A stretch of 44,322 nt of DNA. Origin: an uncultured Verrucomicrobiales bacterium (GTDB lineage Bacteria; Verrucomicrobiota; Verrucomicrobiia; Verrucomicrobiales; Akkermansiaceae). The notes under the pieces are model-generated. The model saw nothing but the letters and a program-made list of their open reading frames with translations. It had not been told where the DNA came from and made no database searches. Below, one piece after another: positions 1 to 8,626 of the stretch. The position numbers and the translations under genes were made by a program. The stretch's first letter is position 1, and each line of letters starts with the position of its first letter. The stretch lies in NCBI GenBank assembly GCA_937128235.1, contig CAKZMG010000260.1, positions 1-44,322 of the forward strand, read 5' to 3'.

Positions 1-79
1 CAGATTTTTTCTTGGGTTGTGTTTCATTGTGGTGGAAATGACTGCATGCTAGATGATAGATGGTAAATGTTAAGGGGTT

Positions 80-285
80 GGTGGATTTTTTTTACCACGA
101 ATCTGCACGAATTTTCACGAATGTGGTGGACGATGAAACCTTGAGTTGAGTGCTTGGGTTGATGGTTTATTGACCATTACCGCGTTCGCGGGACAGGCGG
201 AAGGCACGGAAAGCACGGAACCGGCATGATGGAGTGGAGCTTGGGTTGGGGGATGGGGTGATGGTTTTTTTTTACCATTGCAATA
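80..285. repeat. Modular hairpin repeats with phased CACGAA / GCACGGAA tandems
   Basis: The first 390 bases hold no convincing gene. Three short hairpins with T-rich loops lie at about 80-98 (GTGG/CCAC), 163-177 (ATGGT/ACCAT) and 262-278 (ATGGT/ACCAT). The first is followed by CACGAAT three times at exact 10-bp spacing (96, 106, 116). The second is followed by a CCGCG-TT-CGCGG palindrome (180-191) and GCACGGAA twice at 9-bp spacing (204, 213). The words CTTGGGTTG and GATGGTTT recur before hairpins 2 and 3, so the units look like diverged copies of one element. From memory, CACGAA-type phased repeats occur between genes in Planctomycetes and Verrucomicrobia; I cannot check that here. Function unknown. 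The remainder, to 391, shows nothing I can name. Confidence 0.5.
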
Positions 286-391
286 GATGGAGAGGTCTTA
301 TTTTGCAGGTCTTTTTTGCAGCATGGATGAATCCGCCTTCCTATGAGCAGTGCTAAGTTCTTTTTCTACTATGGTAAAGTAGGTGACCGAG

Positions 392-1351
392 TCATGATTC
401 GAAAGTAATATCACCGCTGCTTTCTTGCTTTCTAGACCAATACGCCGCCAGCGCACTTCCTATAAGGCAGTGGTAAAGTGCTGAGATAGCACAAGGGGTG
501 GCTGCTAGGATGGTGAAATGTTTAGTGGCGAGCTGGGAGCCTAGCCCGGAGTTCTGCATTCCTACCTCTATAGAAATGGTGCGGGTGTCTCTGCTGCTAA
601 GTTTCAAGAGCTTCGCGATGTAGTATCCAGCGGCGAAACCAAGTATGTGGACGATAAAAACAGCGGGGAGTAAGGTGCTGTAGTATTTGATAATGTTAGG
701 CTTCGTGAGTCCTACCACGCCACCCACGATGAGGACGATTACCAGAATCGCGATGACTGGCGAGATTTGCTTAGCAATGGTCAGTTTGTTGCGGAAGAAA
801 TGATTTAGCAATAATCCGCCGAGAACGGGAAGTAGAACCACAGTCAGCATCGACTGGATCATGGCGGCGGAATCTACTTTTAGAATAGCGCTGGCATAGA
901 ACTTAGTTAAGAGGGGAGTCATCACCACTGCGATGAGGGTGGAGCACATGGTGATGAGTACGGAGAGGGCTACGTTTGCTCTGGCGAGAAAGCAGACCAC
1001 GTTACTAGCAGTGCCGCCAGGGCAGCAGGACACGAGAATGATGCCGAGCTTCAGCTCGGGTGGTAGCGCGAAAAGAGTGGCGATACTCCAGCCGATGAAT
1101 GGCATGACCAGAAATTGTGCGAGGATGCCGATGAAAATAGAACGTGGAGTCCTGAGCACTTCCTTAAAGTTCTCAAACGTAAGCGTCATGCCCATGCCGA
1201 GCATGATGACTCCGAGTCCTAGCGAAAGTAATCTCACTTCCGCTCCGAAGAGGTTGATTTTCCCCTTCACAAACCAAGTCATAGAGGGCGGGTAAAACCA
1301 AGCAATGATGACACCTAGAATGGTCCAGAGCCAGAAAAGTCGAGTGAGCAT
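392..1351 (-). CDS. Bile acid:sodium symporter (BASS) family transporter
   Basis: This 319-residue protein is almost entirely hydrophobic, with about nine or ten membrane segments. It resembles the bacterial BASS/SBF family: an early GVIMLGMGMTLTFENF segment (the GxxMxxMG.. pattern of the family) and a central SCCPGGTASNVVCFLARAN segment, matching the family's crossover motif (CPGG.SN). Family members move organic anions or small acids with sodium across the inner membrane. The length is usual for the family and the ATG at 1349-1351 leaves a first membrane segment close to the N terminus. It is divergent from dapB and separated from it by 87 bases. The substrate cannot be read from the sequence. 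Confidence 0.88.
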   Translation of the reverse strand: MLTRLFWLWTILGVIIAWFYPPSMTWFVKGKINLFGAEVRLLSLGLGVIMLGMGMTLTFENFKEVLRTPRSIFIGILAQFLVMPFIGWSIATLFALPPELKLGIILVSCCPGGTASNVVCFLARANVALSVLITMCSTLIAVVMTPLLTKFYASAILKVDSAAMIQSMLTVVLLPVLGGLLLNHFFRNKLTIAKQISPVIAILVIVLIVGGVVGLTKPNIIKYYSTLLPAVFIVHILGFAAGYYIAKLLKLSSRDTRTISIEVGMQNSGLGSQLATKHFTILAATPCAISALYHCLIGSALAAYWSRKQESSGDITFES

Positions 1352-1438
1352 GACAGATAAACTACCGATCTTCTCAGTGATAGCAAGATTCTAAAACTAT
1401 GGCATTTACTATCGGGGGAAATCATTTATTCCTTGGGC

Positions 1439-2176
1439 ATGACGAAACTTTTGATTACTGGGAAATCTGGACGGATGGGGCAGACGCTTATTGAGGCTAC
1501 TGAGCTGAATCCACAATCAGAGCTGGGAGGTACACATGATGCGGGGGAGGATCTGAACTCTGCGTTTGATGGAGTGGATGCGGCGATTGATTTTACGGTG
1601 CATTCATTTACGAAGAGCGTGGTGGAGGCGGCACTTGCTAGCAATACTCCGCTGGTCATCGGGACTACGGGGCACACGGATGAGGAGAAGGCGATCATTT
1701 CTAAGGCAGCCGAGACGCTGCCTATTGTGTTTGCTTCCAACTTCAGCGTGGGGGTAAATACTCTTTTCTGGCTGACTCGTAAAGCGGCAGGTATTCTGGG
1801 GAATGATCGGTTTGATATCGAGGTAGTGGAGATGCATCATCATCATAAAATAGACGCACCATCTGGAACCGCGCGCACTCTGTTAGAGATTCTAAATGAG
1901 GAGACTAACACTTCCTATGAGGATGACGTGGCGCACGGGCGTGTGGGAAACATCGGAGCGCGGCCATCTAAGGAAATAGGTATGCACACGCTGCGCGGTG
2001 GTGATGTGGTGGGAGATCACACGGTGATGTTTGCTGCGGATGGTGAGCGAGTGGAGCTCACGCATAAGGCGAGCAGCAGGATGACCTTTGCGAGTGGAGC
2101 GGTGCAGGCGGCTGTCTGGCTACAGGATAAACCTGCTGGACTCTATGATATGCAGGATGTTTTGGGTTTAAAGTAA
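1439..2176 (+). CDS. dapB: 4-hydroxy-tetrahydrodipicolinate reductase
   Basis: DapB catalyses the NAD(P)H-dependent reduction step of the diaminopimelate/lysine pathway in the cytoplasm. The N terminus carries a dinucleotide-binding motif (GKSGRMGQ), followed by ASNFSVGVN and the catalytic/substrate signature EMHHHHKIDAPSGTA at about residues 129-143. I chose the ATG at 1439 because it puts the first beta strand directly at the N terminus; an in-frame TTG at 1433 would add two residues. At 245 residues it is close to, though slightly shorter than, the usual DapB. It leads a tight group with folK (11-base gap) and panB, all biosynthetic. Confidence 0.96.
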   Translation: MTKLLITGKSGRMGQTLIEATELNPQSELGGTHDAGEDLNSAFDGVDAAIDFTVHSFTKSVVEAALASNTPLVIGTTGHTDEEKAIISKAAETLPIVFASNFSVGVNTLFWLTRKAAGILGNDRFDIEVVEMHHHHKIDAPSGTARTLLEILNEETNTSYEDDVAHGRVGNIGARPSKEIGMHTLRGGDVVGDHTVMFAADGERVELTHKASSRMTFASGAVQAAVWLQDKPAGLYDMQDVLGLK

Positions 2177-2187
2177 ATTTCTAACAA

Positions 2188-2697
2188 ATGGCAACAAGAG
2201 TAGGTATAGCGCTGGGGACTAACCTAGGGAATCGTCTCACGCATCTTCGTGATGCGCGTGATATGTTGCGCGCGCTAGTGGATCCAGACTCGCTTTACCT
2301 GCAAGCTCCCATTTACCAATCCGAGCCAGTGGACTGCCGAGAAGGCTCACCAGATTTCTATAATACTGTTCTAGAGATCGACTACATTGGCAAGCCATAC
2401 GAGCTGCTTACGAAGACGCAAGGGGTGGAATTTCACCTAGGTAGGGAGTCTGTGTATGAGAGGAATGCGCCACGGATTATCGATGTGGATATCCTCTATT
2501 TTGGGAGTGATGTGATCAAGGATGAAATCCTCACCATTCCGCATCAGAGGCTCATCCATAGGCGTTTCGTGCTGCAACCACTCAATGACATCCGTCCTAA
2601 CCTCATTCTTCCTGGCGATGATGTTTCCATATCTGAACATCTCCGCCATTTAGAAACAGATGAACCGCCGCTTAACCTTGTGCAAGGCACGTGGTAG
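2188..2697 (+). CDS. folK: 2-amino-4-hydroxy-6-hydroxymethyldihydropteridine pyrophosphokinase (HPPK)
   Basis: HPPK transfers pyrophosphate from ATP to 6-hydroxymethyl-dihydropterin in folate synthesis. The protein opens with the family pattern for a short beta strand and loop (GIALGTNLGNR) and contains the diagnostic RIIDVDILYFGSD stretch, whose two Asp residues bind magnesium, then the IPHQRLIHRRFVLQPL segment. Its 169 residues match the family length. It starts with ATG 11 bases after dapB and precedes panB by 19 bases, so the three genes are probably cotranscribed. Pairing folate and pantothenate genes is common in bacteria because both routes use one-carbon folate chemistry. Confidence 0.95.
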   Translation: MATRVGIALGTNLGNRLTHLRDARDMLRALVDPDSLYLQAPIYQSEPVDCREGSPDFYNTVLEIDYIGKPYELLTKTQGVEFHLGRESVYERNAPRIIDVDILYFGSDVIKDEILTIPHQRLIHRRFVLQPLNDIRPNLILPGDDVSISEHLRHLETDEPPLNLVQGTW

Positions 2698-2716
2698 TGT
2701 AACCTACTCAAACATC

Positions 2717-3490
2717 ATGAAATCTATCAATAAAGCCAACCGAATAAAATCCATGAAAGGGAGCAAACCAGTGAGCTGTCTGACGGGTTATGACTTCGCT
2801 ACAGGTAAGCTTTTAGACGAAGCCGGAGTGGATCTCATCTTAGTGGGTGACTCTCTCGGAATGGTCGTTCTAGGATTTCCAGACACCACACACGTTACGA
2901 TGGAGCACATGCTGCATCACACAGCAGCGGTGGCGCGTGGGGTAGAAAATGCGTTGGTCGTTGGTGATTTACCCATCCATTCCTATGACACACCGTCTGA
3001 GGCTCTGGCTAATGCTAAGCGTCTCATCGCATCTGGAGCGGATGCCGTGAAGCTGGAAGGCGGGCTGAAACAGATCAAAAAAGTGAAAGCCATCGTGGAT
3101 GCTGGAATCCCGGTATTTGGGCACATGGGGATGCTGCCTCAGCGTGTTCTTGAGGAAGGTGGCTACAAGAAGAAAGGGAAGTCTGAGGGAGAGGTGGATG
3201 CGATTATCGAAGGCTGCTTGGCACTCCAAGAAGCGGGATGCTTCGCCATCGTGCTAGAAAGTGTGGTTGGAAAATCTGCCGCTAAGATCACCGATGCACT
3301 AGAAATTCCTACGATAGGAATAGGCTGCGGCACAGGAAACTGCGATGGCGAAATAGCGGTGATCACAGACGTTGTAGGCGCCTACCCATGGTTCGTCCCG
3401 CCATTCGCAACTGTCCGTGCAGATGTAGCAGGGGAGACGAAGCGTGCGGCGAGTGATTATATAGAGGCAGTGAAGAGCAGGAGTCTTTGA
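2717..3490 (+). CDS. panB: 3-methyl-2-oxobutanoate hydroxymethyltransferase
   Basis: PanB transfers a hydroxymethyl group from methylene-tetrahydrofolate to alpha-ketoisovalerate, the first committed step to pantothenate. The sequence shows LTGYDFATGKLLDEAG near the N terminus, VGDSLGMVVLG (metal-binding Asp), TTHVTMEHMLHHTAAV, VKLEGG, GHMGMLPQ and the catalytic-region VLESV. An open frame extends upstream to 2660 and overlaps folK, but those extra residues do not resemble PanB; the ATG at 2717 gives 257 residues, close to the family length of about 264. An internal Met at 2750 is a less likely alternative. It closes the dapB-folK-panB group and ends in TGA, so TGA is a normal stop in this genome. 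Confidence 0.95.
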   Translation: MKSINKANRIKSMKGSKPVSCLTGYDFATGKLLDEAGVDLILVGDSLGMVVLGFPDTTHVTMEHMLHHTAAVARGVENALVVGDLPIHSYDTPSEALANAKRLIASGADAVKLEGGLKQIKKVKAIVDAGIPVFGHMGMLPQRVLEEGGYKKKGKSEGEVDAIIEGCLALQEAGCFAIVLESVVGKSAAKITDALEIPTIGIGCGTGNCDGEIAVITDVVGAYPWFVPPFATVRADVAGETKRAASDYIEAVKSRSL

Positions 3491-3856
3491 AACAAAAGAG
3501 ACGATAGTGTTTATTTTTATTGTTTTAAAATTGTGCTTTGCAATTAGAAAAACAGCCTGGTGTATCTTTGTTTTGCAGATTGGCATAAGGTCATTCCTTT
3601 AGCCCAGCTTCTCTATCACAGGGAGATCAAGCTAGGGAGGGCAGTTGTTCTCTAAAGTCGGTATCCATTCATCCACCAATCTAGTTTCCTAATTTCTTGT
3701 GCAAATGGTATTAGTTTTGTCTGGTGACTGGTTTTATTAGACGACCACATAAAAAGGTTGGGCGGATGATGAGAATTATGAATAATCAGAAAGGTGGAAG
3801 AAATAACGTTATTTTTCTACTTATTCAGAATAACAAACTAACAAAAAATTATAATT
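3491..3856. other. Intergenic region upstream of the PEP-CTERM gene
   Basis: This 366-base, A+T-rich gap holds no convincing gene; short open frames here lack any recognisable product. It contains a perfect 14-bp palindrome (AAATAACGTTATTT, 3801-3814) 42 bases before the next start codon, listed separately. The bases just before the ATG at 3857 are A/T only and give no Shine-Dalgarno sequence. Confidence 0.5.
3801..3814. promoter_or_regulatory. Perfect 14-bp palindrome, possible operator
   Basis: AAATAACGTTATTT is a perfect palindrome 42 bases upstream of the PEP-CTERM gene start, so in a likely untranslated leader or promoter. It could bind a dimeric regulator or form a weak hairpin. Only the symmetry is seen; the role is a guess. 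Confidence 0.25.
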
Positions 3857-4531
3857 ATGAAATTAAAATACACAATCGCAGCACTCGCTGCAACAACACT
3901 TGGAGCAAGTGCTGCTCAGTACATCACTTCATACAGCACTGTTACAGGTGCTGATGACAACAACCAAGCTGGACCTAATTTCGGTCAAAGTATCACAGTG
4001 AATGTAGGTGCTGACACAGCTGACGCATCAATCGCATCTACTGTTTATATTGAAGAGCTATCATTCCAGTATTCAAGCTCTGCTTCAGGTGGTGCTCCTG
4101 ATGGCGTTTACATCCACGTTTATGATGCATTCGCAGTTGATGGATCTGCTGTACCTACTACAATCGGTAACCTCGTAGCTGTTTCTTCTACTACTGTGGA
4201 CATGTCTGCTTTGGTTGGTAATGAGCAACTCACATGGACATTTGACGGCACTGACGCAATCGCAAAAGGAACTGAGTATACTTATGTACTAGCAACTGAT
4301 ACTGTTGCTGCTACAGTTGGTAATTCAGCTAACCTTTCATCTGCAGGTTTCGAGCTTGACACAGGTAACCCATATTCCGGTGGTCGTACCTACCGTGCTA
4401 ACGGAACAACTAGTGATTGGGATATGCCCTTTGAACTAAAGACTAACGATACAATCGCAGTTCCTGAGCCATCATCAACAGCTCTTCTCGGCCTTGGTGG
4501 ACTAGCTCTTATCCTACGTCGTCGCAAGTAA
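3857..4531 (+). CDS. PEP-CTERM sorting domain-containing exported protein
   Basis: This 224-residue protein starts with a signal peptide (MKLKYTIAALAATTLGASA) and ends with a textbook PEP-CTERM signal: Val-Pro-Glu-Pro, a hydrophobic stretch (ALLGLGGLALIL) and a basic RRRK tail. Such tails are sorted by exosortase and the body is released or anchored outside the cell, often linked to exopolysaccharide. The middle is rich in Ser, Thr, Ala, Gly and Asp and is probably a beta-rich domain; I cannot assign its function. Codon choice is noticeably uniform (GCT, GGT, ACT, CTA/CTT), which with the strong following terminator suggests a well-expressed single-gene unit. The translation start lacks an evident Shine-Dalgarno sequence. 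Confidence 0.88.
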   Translation: MKLKYTIAALAATTLGASAAQYITSYSTVTGADDNNQAGPNFGQSITVNVGADTADASIASTVYIEELSFQYSSSASGGAPDGVYIHVYDAFAVDGSAVPTTIGNLVAVSSTTVDMSALVGNEQLTWTFDGTDAIAKGTEYTYVLATDTVAATVGNSANLSSAGFELDTGNPYSGGRTYRANGTTSDWDMPFELKTNDTIAVPEPSSTALLGLGGLALILRRRK

Positions 4532-4568
4532 TTGCACTTCGTTTGAGAGATCAAACATACTCAATTTT

Positions 4569-4603
4569 AAGCCTACTTCTTTGATTAGAAGTAGGCTTTT
4601 TTT
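4569..4603 (+). terminator. Rho-independent terminator after the PEP-CTERM gene
   Basis: A perfect 12-bp stem (AAGCCTACTTCT / AGAAGTAGGCTT) with a 6-base loop is followed by a run of seven T. It lies 38 bases after the stop codon and separates this gene from the FG-GAP gene. Confidence 0.92.
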
Positions 4604-4672
4604 GAATTATTTTTTTAGCTTATTGGTGTGTCAGTTCTTTACAGCGTGACAACTTTCTCTTAATTTTTCTTC

Positions 4673-7225
4673 GTGAAGAATAGTCGATCATTAGTTTTCT
4701 ACATATTAAAGTGCGCAGGCAGAATGAGTTCTTTAGCCGCAATAGCCATAGTATGCTCACAGTGCCGAAGTAAGGATGACTCCGCTAAGGAAAAACAGGC
4801 AGGGGATATTCATGACTTAGTCCGTGATGAGGAGGCTGTGTTAGAGGTGACCACGCTCACCAAGAAACTTGGGGCATCCATTAAAAGCAAGCGAATCATC
4901 AGCCCTGAGAGCAGGGTCTTGTTCGCAGATAAACTTATAGTCACAGATTTGTTAGACCCCGCCCCTCTGGATGAATTAGTTGATGTATCTATAGGAATTA
5001 CGCGTGAGAAATGGAATATTTCTGCCCCTAAGGAACTAACACTTGCTGAGATAGAAAAGACTGGTCTCTGGAGTGCGTTGTTTGATTCATTATACTCGGT
5101 TTCTAATGCATCATTTGGTTTTATTTCAGGAACATCTGAAGACGGTAAAATACTTCATTCCATACTTAAATTCGGAGCTAAAGGTATCGATCACGCAAAC
5201 AAGCAAGTGAGCTTGAAAGGAAAGCTAGCGGTGGATTGGGAAAAAACTGAGGATAGCTGGAGGATCGTTCAATGGAAGACGAAAAGTATGACGGTAATGC
5301 GGGGTGAAACATTAATGTTTAGAAACCACATGTCAGATCTATTTAGATCATCAGGAGCTAAACCAGGTGCACCTTCTGGCTATGAACTAGCAACACGGAG
5401 CTTCCATGAAGAAAAGCTGGTGGAGTTTATTAAGACGAATGAAACAAGATTGCCAAAGACTGAGTATGGCTCTTATTTCAAGCTTGAGTCAGACTACCAG
5501 CATCCATCGGTGTCCGTGATTGATATCAACAATGACGGCTGGGATGACCTTTTTGTAACGTCACTGTGGGCACCTTGCCAGCTCTGGGTGAACCAAGGAG
5601 GGGAGCATTTCATCGATAAGGCTGAAGACTATGGCCTAGATGTGTTGGCATGCTGCACCTCAGCAATCTTTGCGGATTTTGACAATGATGGGGACGCGGA
5701 TCTTCTTCTAGGGAGAAGTCTAGAGCGTAGTCAGTTGTTCTGGAATGAGGGCGGATACTTCAAAGACTCTAAGGTAGAGCTACCCTATCTAGTGACCTCC
5801 GTTTCAGCAGCAGATTGCAACAATGATGGGCTACTAGACATCTATCTATGTACCTATGGACCTAATGGGTCAGCAGCACAGAAAAATCCGGCTTGGATCA
5901 ATAGGTTTCTCCCGCCAGACACGCATGCAGCTATGCATTCAGCGCTCGCTAAAGGGCACCGCTATTTTGATCAGGCTGGACCTAGGAATCTTCTTTTAAT
6001 CAACCGAGGTGAACGCAAATTTGAGCCAGCGCCTGCTAACGCTGACATCGATCAGTACCATAATTCCTACCAGGGATCATGGGCTGACTATGATAAAGAT
6101 GGAGACCTGGATCTTTATGTTTGTAATGACTTTGCTCCAGACTCTCTTTTACGTAATAATGGATGGGATGAGAGTGGAATACCTAGCTTTACTGATGTTT
6201 CTGAAGCGATCTCTAATGACAACATGAAAGGTTTTGGAATGGGAGCCTCTTGGGGAGATTATGATAATGATCAGCAACCAGATCTATTTGTGAGCAACAT
6301 GTATTCCAAAGCCGGACATCGTGTTCTCTCTAGGTTTGAAAATGTAGATAATCGGCTGCACTTTTCTGCAAGGGGAAATCTATTGTTTAATCAGAGAGAC
6401 GGAAAATTCCAGCAACTTGCAGGTGAGAGTAAAGAATTTCCTTTGGATCAGGGAAGCTGGGCATTTGGAGGTCAGTTTATTGATGTTGATAACGATGCCT
6501 GGCTGGATATTTATGTTCCCAACGGGTTTTATACCGCACCTAAATCGGTAGCTTCCGAAGTAGATCTCTGAAGTTGCTTTTGGCGCACGGTCGTGCGCAC
6601 GGACCCTAATAAAGACAAGGATTTTGTTTATTCTAAGGAATGGCTCTCATCTGGGAAACTTGATTTTTTTGACACGGACAAGAACGGAAACCCGGTCTCA
6701 AATTCATTCAGTGGAAATGAACGAGATAGTCTGTATTTAAATCGTGGAGGAAATTCTTTTGAAAATGTTTCTGCGATATCTGGACTAGACTTAGTTTCTG
6801 ATGGGCGCACATTTGCTTACCTAGATTATGATCAAGACGGATGGCTAGACGTGGCTCTTGCCAGTGCAAATGCACCCCAACTTCAACTCCTACGCAATGA
6901 GATAGGAGACAGCATAAAGAAGCAAAGGAACTATGTGAAACTCAAACTAGTTGGCGGTAATACGAGTGCTAAACCTTCTACTACGCTTTCTAACCGTGAT
7001 GGCTACGGAGCGAAGGTTATCGCCACTCTAAACAATGGCATCATCCTTTATCGTGAGCATCATTGCGGTGCCGGCATGGCTGCACAAAACTCCAGCACCA
7101 TACATATCGGAATAGGTGACGCCACTTCTATAAGTGAGCTTAAGATCATTTGGCCATCTGGAAGAGTGCAAACCATTAAAAATATTAAATCTGGATCTAT
7201 TCATGAAGCTTTTGAAAAAACATAG
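4673..7225 (+). CDS. FG-GAP / ASPIC-UnbV (CRTAC1-like) protein, candidate selenoprotein read through TGA at 6569
   Basis: The frame from GTG 4673 runs 632 codons to a TGA (6569-6571) and continues without a break for 217 more to TAG/TAA-type stop at 7223, giving 850 residues with position 633 as probable selenocysteine. The N terminus is a hydrophobic export segment (residues 7-28) ending near Cys28/Cys31, possibly a lipoprotein or a cleaved signal; ATG at 4724 is an alternative start. Seven calcium-loop FG-GAP repeats of DxDxDG type lie near residues 280, 332, 379, 470, 528, 602 and 717, and an ASPIC/UnbV domain (DGYGAKV, HHCGAGMAAQNSS, WPSGRVQ) at about 750-845. Propeller repeats lie on both sides of the TGA. 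The codons around it read EVDL-U-SCFWRTVVR; the family, as I recall it, has D-(L/I)-E-S-(F/Y)-F-W-R-x-V-V here, so the TGA sits in a conserved motif. A nonsense mutation, or two separate polypeptides, are alternatives. Function unknown; an extracellular calcium-stabilised propeller is expected. Confidence 0.8.
6569..6598 (+). promoter_or_regulatory. Candidate bacterial SECIS element just after in-frame TGA
   Basis: Directly after the TGA at 6569-6571 lies a perfect hairpin: GCGCAC (6583-6588), loop GGTC (6589-6592), GTGCGC (6593-6598). Bacterial SECIS elements lie within the coding sequence immediately 3' of the UGA, with a short apical stem-loop whose first loop bases include G, about 16-37 bases from the UGA; here the spacing is 17 bases. 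The GGUC loop recalls the GGUC in the loop of the Escherichia coli fdhF element bound by SelB. It would deliver selenocysteyl-tRNA at the UGA. It needs a SelB/SelC system elsewhere in the genome. Confidence 0.72.
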
Positions 7226-7264
7226 AGGCTTAGTTTTGTTTGTGTTCAGTTTTGCAGATTGGTC

Positions 7265-8512
7265 TTAAAACCTTACCCCTAGTCGTTGATCAGGCTCGCT
7301 GTTTTGGTCTAATATTTTAGCCACTAGTTGTCCTGTCACTGGTCCGAGACTGAGCCCCATCATGGCGTGTCCGGTGGCTACGATGACGTTTTCGTGATCT
7401 GGCATTTTTCCTATGTAGGGGACGCCGTCTGGGGTGCAGGGGCGGAGTCCAGCCCAGGGTTTTACTTCAGAGAAATCTTCATCGCAGAACTGCGGGAAAT
7501 ATTCTTTGACGCTCTTGATGATGCCTCGAACGCGGCGAGGATTGATGTCTAGGTTGTTGCCGCCTATCTCCATGGTGCCGGCGAACCTTAGCGTGTCTCC
7601 GATGGGGGTGACGGCGACTTTTGCTTCTGCGAAAATGCTGCATAGCTCGGGAAGCTGGGCAGGGTTCTTGAGTGTGAGTGAGTAGCCTTTTCCTGATTGC
7701 ATGCAGAGTTTTTTACCGAGTTTCTGGGTCATTGCGGGTGACCATGCGCCACATGCCATGACTATTTTTGAGGCGGTGATTTCTTCTCCGTCAGTTAGCT
7801 TTACTCCTGTGACTTCACCGCCTTTCATGAGGTAGTCGGTGACTTCCGTTTGATAGCGGATTTCGCCTCCAGCGTTGATGATTTGCCGCCGCAGAACATG
7901 CATGAATTTGTTAGGGTCTAGGTGGCAGTCTTGCTCGAACCAGACACCGCCAGCAACATCCATCTCGATGCCTGGGTCTAGCTGAGAAACGCGGGCGGAG
8001 TCACAGACTTCTGCACGGATGCCAAGCTCGTTTGCCATCGCTGCAACGGAGGATTCAGCATCGAGTCCTTTCTGGGTTTTGCAGAGCATGAGGAGTCCGC
8101 GTTTTATTAGGCTGAAGTCTTCTTTTTCAGCGAGTCCTGAGAAGAGTTTTCTGCTCTCAAGGCTGAGCTCTGTGAGCAGACCTTTCACCGCCTCCGTGTG
8201 CTTTTCGTTCGCATGTTTCCAGAACTGGATGCCCCATTTCATCAGGTCCCAGTTGAGTCTAGGTTTGACGTAAAAGGGGCTTTCTGGGTTCATCATCCAG
8301 CGCATTCCTTTGGCGATCATTCCGGGTGCTGCTAGTGGGATGAAGTGACTTGGCACCACCATCCCGGCATTGCCAAATGAGCAGCCTTTTTCAGTCTCAG
8401 GATCTCTGTCCAGAACGGTGACATTTAGCCCGCGCTGAATCGCATAATACGCTGTGCATAGCCCGATGACTCCGCCTCCTACGATGATGATTTTCCCTGA
8501 GCTATTCTGCAT
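7265..8512 (-). CDS. FAD-dependent D-amino-acid dehydrogenase-like oxidoreductase (DadA family)
   Basis: The 415-residue protein begins with an FAD-binding Rossmann motif (IIIVGGGVIGLCTAYYAIQRG) and ends with the DAO-family FAD signature around GLRPCTPDGVPYIGK and ATGHAMMGLSLGPVTGQL. The segment SFGNAGMVVPSHFIPLAAPGM is typical of DadA-like enzymes, which oxidise D-amino acids to 2-oxo acids and pass electrons to the respiratory chain. Related enzymes act on D-hydroxyproline or glycine, so the substrate is open. It converges with the FG-GAP gene, 39 bases away, and is transcribed alone. Length is normal for DadA. Confidence 0.85.
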   Translation of the reverse strand: MQNSSGKIIIVGGGVIGLCTAYYAIQRGLNVTVLDRDPETEKGCSFGNAGMVVPSHFIPLAAPGMIAKGMRWMMNPESPFYVKPRLNWDLMKWGIQFWKHANEKHTEAVKGLLTELSLESRKLFSGLAEKEDFSLIKRGLLMLCKTQKGLDAESSVAAMANELGIRAEVCDSARVSQLDPGIEMDVAGGVWFEQDCHLDPNKFMHVLRRQIINAGGEIRYQTEVTDYLMKGGEVTGVKLTDGEEITASKIVMACGAWSPAMTQKLGKKLCMQSGKGYSLTLKNPAQLPELCSIFAEAKVAVTPIGDTLRFAGTMEIGGNNLDINPRRVRGIIKSVKEYFPQFCDEDFSEVKPWAGLRPCTPDGVPYIGKMPDHENVIVATGHAMMGLSLGPVTGQLVAKILDQNSEPDQRLGVRF

Positions 8513-8626
8513 GAGCGCATCCTAGCCATAGAACTGGCTGATGGTCTTGTGCATTCTGTTAGTGCTTGCCGAGTATTCTGCAAATATCGGTTGAAAATTT
8601 ACTGAATCCCCTGCATAGTCACGCAA

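Noticed and set aside
3724-3954. Short plus-strand open frame before the PEP-CTERM gene
   Set aside because: It overlaps the PEP-CTERM start in another frame, is of low-complexity basic content and has no family resemblance.
6569-6571. TGA as Trp (alternative genetic code)
   Set aside because: panB, clpS and other complete genes in the window end with TGA at the expected family length, so TGA works as a stop.
4673-7225. FG-GAP gene as an ordinary pseudogene
   Set aside because: Only one stop, no frameshift, family sequence intact on both sides, and a SECIS-like hairpin at the right distance. Not excluded, but less likely.
3577-7263. TTTTGCAGATTGG shared at about 3577 and 7251 as flanking repeats of an insertion
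   Set aside because: A 13-base match is expected many times by chance in 44 kb, and flanks differ.
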